Shown here one piece after another: positions 60,083 through 64,000 of a stretch of DNA of 64,000 bases. The translations under genes were made by a program, and so were the position numbers. The notes beneath the pieces are model-generated. The model was not told the origin of the DNA. It saw nothing but the letters and a program-made list of their open reading frames with translations, and did not search any database. Origin of the DNA: Clostridiaceae bacterium AM27-36LB (GTDB lineage: Bacteria > Bacillota > Clostridia > Lachnospirales > Lachnospiraceae); the NCBI GenBank assembly GCA_003480725.1, contig QUJQ01000003.1:2944-66943 (forward strand). The letters run 5' to 3'. Numbering within the stretch: position 1 is the stretch's first letter; each line of letters begins with the position of its first letter.

Positions 60083-62914
60083 TCATCGTTCTATATATTT
60101 TGTGATGACAAATGTTAAAATCTCCATATCAACCGGCTTCGCCACATGATCATCCATTCCAGCATTCAACGCAGCCTGCACATCCTCTGCAAATGCATTT
60201 GCCGTCATTGCAATAATAGGTATTTTCTTTCCATCCGGACGGTCCGACAGATTTCTGATGGCTTTTGTCGTTTCATACCCATTCATTTCCGGCATCATAA
60301 TATCCATCAAGATCAGATCAAAAGTCCCCGGAGCTGTATTGCAAAACAGTGTCAGGGCAGATTTACCATCTACAGCCCTGGTTACAATCATCCCTTGTTC
60401 TTCCAATAGTGCTATTGCTATTTCCGCATTTAAATCATTGTCCTCTGCCAAAAGAACATGCAAACCATGTAGATCCATATCTTTCTTTAACTTTTCTTTC
60501 TCTTCAGTTTCTACATGTTCTGCTATAGGCAGTGGGATTTCTACCGTAAATGTGGAGCCAACACCCTGTCTGCTGCTGACCTCAATTTTTCCACCCATAA
60601 GATCTACATATTTCTTAGCAATGGCCATTCCCAGTCCAGTTCCCTTATAACTGGTTCTTGCTCCACCATTTTCCTGACTAAACTCGTCAAATATTCTGTT
60701 CAGGAACTCCTTACTCATACCAATTCCGGTATCCGATATACGATAGCGCGCAATCACATGGTGCGCATCATTACCCGGACAGTTTTCTGCAACAACTGAA
60801 ATGGTACCTCCATCTTTTGTAAATTTGATTGCATTACTGATGATGTTGAGCAATACTTCCCTGATCCTGAGTTCATCCGCCATCACATAAGGAGTTTTTA
60901 GTTCTTCTCTTGAAACACACAGGTTAAGATCACGGTTTTCTATATATCCCCTTGCAATCGACAAAACAGTATTTAGTATATCCCTGAGATCTACCAGTAC
61001 CGGTTTCGATTCCAGTTTACCACTTTCAATGCGGCTGATATCCAGCACATCATTCACAAGCGTCATCAGATATTCTGAACTCTGCCTGATCTTTTTCAGA
61101 CAGTTCTCCACTTCTTTGTCCGGTTTCCTCTTCATAGCAATCTCTGTAAATCCAACAATTGCATTCATCGGTGTCCGGATGTCATGGGACATATGATTCA
61201 GGAACGTTGTTTTTGCAATATTCGCCGCGTTTGCATCCTGTGCTTCTTTCAGGGCTTCCATCTGTTTTTTTCTGCTTACTGAAAGGGAATAAACCAGAAA
61301 AAGTAGTACAAAAATAATCACAAACGAAACCACGATTCCTAAGCCTGCATACTCCTCAAGGACATCCTGTAAGGTCATTTTCTTTTCCGAAACAGAGTTC
61401 TGCGCAAGGACAACGCCATTTAAAATATTGGAGGACTGCGCAATTGCTTTATTGATAATGGTAGCTGCTCTTCTGTTTTCTCTCGTTGTGAACATTCCCA
61501 ATTCCTGCCGTTTTGCCATTTCTGCAAAGGACAGATTTTGGGTCAATGAACTTTCATTAAGAAGATTAATCTTTGAAGACGGAATGACAGTTGCTCCCAC
61601 TTTTCCATTTGCCACTGCTTCCAGGCATTCTTCTTGTGTGCCATATTGTTTGATTTCTGCATCTGGAAAAAGACGGGACACCATCAATTTAGAATACAGT
61701 GAGGTCTCTGTTGCTGCGATTGTAGAGAGACTGTTAGTATATTCATTTCCTTGGTAAATAACAACCGGCGTAATATCAAAGATTGCATCCGTCAAAACTA
61801 CCTGAAACTGTTCCTGTGTATAAAAATCCTGAAGGATAGGACCTGCAATATCTATTTTGCCGGATTGCAATGCCTCATTCATCTCTTCTCCCGTAGAACA
61901 CGGAACTGTCTTGATCGTAATTTTATATTTTTCCTGAACCGTATCCAGAACGGTTCCAAGGATTCCTGTCAGTTTCCCATTTTCTTCACCACAAAAAGGG
62001 AGATTATCCTTTAAGTATCCCACACGGATTGTGTTTTCATGTGCATTCAGCCATTGTTTTTCTTCCTTGTTGAGTGCATAATTTATGGTTGCTTTTCCTT
62101 CATAACGGGCATACAGCTTGATGCTGTAGTCCGTTTCTGTATTGTCGATTTCTTCCAGGGCAGAATTTAATTCCTTTAACAGATCCGGTCTGGATTTTGA
62201 TACACCGAAGTAACAGTCACTTGCACCGATATTGGCGATGGCAATAAAATCGCTATTGACAGACAGCGCCGGGATCACAAGTGCATCCAGTTCATCTGCA
62301 TCCAGCTTTTCTATCATTTCATCATAGCCTTTACAGATAACCACCTCTGCCTGGATCTGATTGCTGTCCAGCCATTTTTCCAGAAGTTCTTTCTGATAAC
62401 TTCCATCCGCAACACCGATACGACAGCCATTCATCTGCTTTGGATCACTATTCGTAAGATTCGTATGATCTTCCCGGGTATAGATCCAATATCGTTCTGT
62501 TCCCTCTGCATAGGTCGAAAAATCGATAGATTCTGCTCTTTCCGGTGTATAACTGACACTTCCAAGTATATCTATTTCTCCATCTGACAGCATATCCAGA
62601 CACTCTTTAAATGAGCCATAGACATATTCATACTTCCAGCCGGTTATATAAGAAATCTTCTGAAGATACTCATAGCCTGCTCCCTGCTTGTGTTCCCCAT
62701 AGCCGCCTTCCTGAAAATTGGCATATGGGAAATAGCCAACTCTCACGGTTTTATTTTCTTCTTCCAATGCCTGAGTTGTTTTTCCATCACTTTTTATTTC
62801 CGATGCATAAGCAGAAAGCGGTATAAAAAGTAACATGATAAGTACTAAAATGCTCAAACATAATCTTTTTTTCCTGCCTTTTTTTCTTATCCGTTTTTCT
62901 ATCTTTCTGTTCAT
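60083..62914 (-). CDS. Hybrid sensor histidine kinase with two solute-binding domains and a receiver
   Basis: A 943-residue membrane sensor. A basic N-terminus and signal-like helix (16-38) lead to two tandem SBP_bac_3 periplasmic-type domains (about 55-280 and 290-510), which usually bind amino acids or other small solutes. A membrane helix (about 530-553) is followed by a HisKA domain with NHMSHDIRTPMNAIVGF, an ATPase domain with NIISNAIKFTKDGG, DTGIGM and GTGLGM, and a C-terminal receiver with LMDIMMPEM and Lys in AKPVD. No HPt or output domain is present, so phosphate is passed to another protein. AGAGGA precedes the ATG. Confidence 0.92.
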   Translation of the reverse strand: MNRKIEKRIRKKGRKKRLCLSILVLIMLLFIPLSAYASEIKSDGKTTQALEEENKTVRVGYFPYANFQEGGYGEHKQGAGYEYLQKISYITGWKYEYVYGSFKECLDMLSDGEIDILGSVSYTPERAESIDFSTYAEGTERYWIYTREDHTNLTNSDPKQMNGCRIGVADGSYQKELLEKWLDSNQIQAEVVICKGYDEMIEKLDADELDALVIPALSVNSDFIAIANIGASDCYFGVSKSRPDLLKELNSALEEIDNTETDYSIKLYARYEGKATINYALNKEEKQWLNAHENTIRVGYLKDNLPFCGEENGKLTGILGTVLDTVQEKYKITIKTVPCSTGEEMNEALQSGKIDIAGPILQDFYTQEQFQVVLTDAIFDITPVVIYQGNEYTNSLSTIAATETSLYSKLMVSRLFPDAEIKQYGTQEECLEAVANGKVGATVIPSSKINLLNESSLTQNLSFAEMAKRQELGMFTTRENRRAATIINKAIAQSSNILNGVVLAQNSVSEKKMTLQDVLEEYAGLGIVVSFVIIFVLLFLVYSLSVSRKKQMEALKEAQDANAANIAKTTFLNHMSHDIRTPMNAIVGFTEIAMKRKPDKEVENCLKKIRQSSEYLMTLVNDVLDISRIESGKLESKPVLVDLRDILNTVLSIARGYIENRDLNLCVSREELKTPYVMADELRIREVLLNIISNAIKFTKDGGTISVVAENCPGNDAHHVIARYRISDTGIGMSKEFLNRIFDEFSQENGGARTSYKGTGLGMAIAKKYVDLMGGKIEVSSRQGVGSTFTVEIPLPIAEHVETEEKEKLKKDMDLHGLHVLLAEDNDLNAEIAIALLEEQGMIVTRAVDGKSALTLFCNTAPGTFDLILMDIMMPEMNGYETTKAIRNLSDRPDGKKIPIIAMTANAFAEDVQAALNAGMDDHVAKPVDMEILTFVITKYIER

Positions 62915-62925
62915 TCGTTTCCTCT

Positions 62926-64000
62926 TTATGATTCATTTATGCTGTTGTTCTTCCCGGTCTGTAAGCTTTCCCGTTTTTTCAATACAGAAAGAATGGCCGC
63001 TCCCAGCTTCTCCATATCAATGGGTTTTGCAATGTGTTCATTCATGCCGGCATCAAATGCTCTTTTCCTGTCTTCTGCAAAGGCATTTGCTGTCATGGCA
63101 ATGATCGGGATCTCTGCCCTCGTCTTATCATTTAAATGCCGGATACACTGTGCTGCCTGATAGCCATCCATATTTGGCATCTGGATATCCATAAGTATCA
63201 GATCATAAGTTCCCGGTGACATCTGCTCTACCCTGTTCACGCACTGAATTCCATCTTCCACACGCTCGATCACAATCCCGGCTTCTTCCAGAATCGTCAC
63301 TGCAATTTCCGCATTCAGATCATTATCCTCCGCCAGCAGAACATGCTTTCCACTCAGACTTTCTCTCATACTAGATGTTTTTACTTTTTCTATCCTCTGG
63401 CTGTAATATTTCCTGTCCGCTATTTTATGCATCAGTGTAAACGTAAATACGGTTCCTTTTCCCGGTTCACTTTCCACTTCAAGACTGCCGCCCATCAGAT
63501 CGACCATTCTCTTTACGATTGGCATCCCAAGACCGGTTCCTCCGACTCTTCCGGTGGTTGTATTCTGTTCACGACTGAATGGTTCAAATAACGTTGGAAG
63601 ATATTCTTTACTCATGCCAATACCGGTATCTTTTATCTCAGTTTTTATCTTCATATATCCTTCTTTTTCACATGGCAGCTCTTCTACCGTGATCGTTACA
63701 TTTCCGCCTCTCGGCGTGTATTTGATAGCATTACTGGTCTGAAGCCACTCCCATTTGGTATCGTCTTATAATAAATCTCTATACTGTCTGTTTCTTGTAA
63801 TTCGTTCATAAGATACTCCGGCAAAAGTCTTTCCAGATACTCCGGAACAGATTCTTTAATAAGGACATTTTCGAAAAAATACCGGACTCTCTCCGAATAG
63901 CAGTTACTTTCACGAACTAACTTTTGCTTTTCTTCATGGTCATGGTGCGTAAAGGTATCCCCTTTTACGACTTCAAATGTATCCTGCTTTAAATCACACA
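62926..64000 (-). pseudogene. Broken hybrid sensor kinase (partial at right edge)
   Basis: The left part (62926-63735) encodes the end of an ATPase domain (SNAIKYTPRGG, DTGIGM, GTGLGM) and a receiver with LMDIQMPNM. In that frame a TAA lies at 63766-63768 and no good start follows. Upstream, a different frame (open from 64000) encodes a PAS-like segment and runs on out of frame to stop near 63694. The HisKA region that should lie between is missing. This suggests a deletion joining two kinase parts plus a frameshift; the receiver half could still be made from the ATG at 63654, but no ribosome site was identified. Confidence 0.7.

Noticed and set aside
1..64000. CRISPR arrays, complete IS elements, rRNA genes or ordinary tRNA genes
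   Set aside because: I saw no regularly spaced repeats with unique spacers, no DDE transposase, and no cloverleaf apart from the tmRNA.

Overview
The window looks like chromosome from a Gram-positive anaerobe of the Lachnospiraceae (Clostridia). The clues are a NAD-linked [FeFe]-hydrogenase, a PASTA-kinase/PP2C operon, a meso-DAP type MurE, luxS, an ECF transporter S component, hybrid sensor kinases with solute-binding domains, and a Tn916-type integrase. Family assignments rest on motifs read by eye; no database search was run.

Layout. 1-5467: start of a sensor kinase, a HydCBA electron-bifurcating hydrogenase operon (minus strand), and ssrA (tmRNA) with promoter, tag frame and terminator. 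5560-13483: an orphan OmpR-type regulator, a small unknown gene, a ~340-base imperfect palindrome, ftsH, a coiled-coil protein, ybaK, a two-gene ABC transporter without a binding protein, and an ECF S component next to a P1 peptidase. 13873-14352: luxS. 14450-29353: thirteen minus-strand genes that look like one operon (murE, priA, def, fmt, Zn-peptidase, rsmB, rlmN, prpC, prkC, rsgA, rpe, thiN, GH13), linking wall synthesis, translation and wall-sensing phosphorylation. Its promoter shares a palindromic -35 box with that of arcC, which has a structured leader. 30606-32779: divergent coaX and coaBC. 32787-36381: DD-carboxypeptidase and an MBOAT/SGNH O-acetylation pair. 36514-43665: a full route to GDP-L-fucose, including a three-domain ManC-cupin-ManA fusion. 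43816-46037: AraC regulator and MATE pump. 46050-49487: SMC-like ATPase, SbcD-like nuclease and low-molecular-weight phosphotyrosine phosphatase (LMW-PTP).

49457-59899 is a 10.4-kb integrative mobilizable element: integrase, excisionase, VapE helicase, CHC2 primase, MobL relaxase, a MOBQ-type oriT, a small replication/mobilization operon, an XRE regulator, and cargo (XRE-membrane protein, a Cys-less MGMT-like protein, TnpV). It is inserted in the 5' end of the LMW-PTP gene. A 10-bp core flanks it. On the right lies the severed native start of the phosphatase gene; on the left the element supplies a replacement RBS, start codon and first codons, so the phosphatase is restored but now sits downstream of int.

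60083-64000 holds an intact 943-residue hybrid sensor kinase and a broken second one that runs off the window.

The most notable points are the gene-restoring insertion, the element's oriT and 12-bp iteron-like repeats, the unassigned arcC leader RNA, the shared -35 divergent promoter, and the long palindrome near ftsH.
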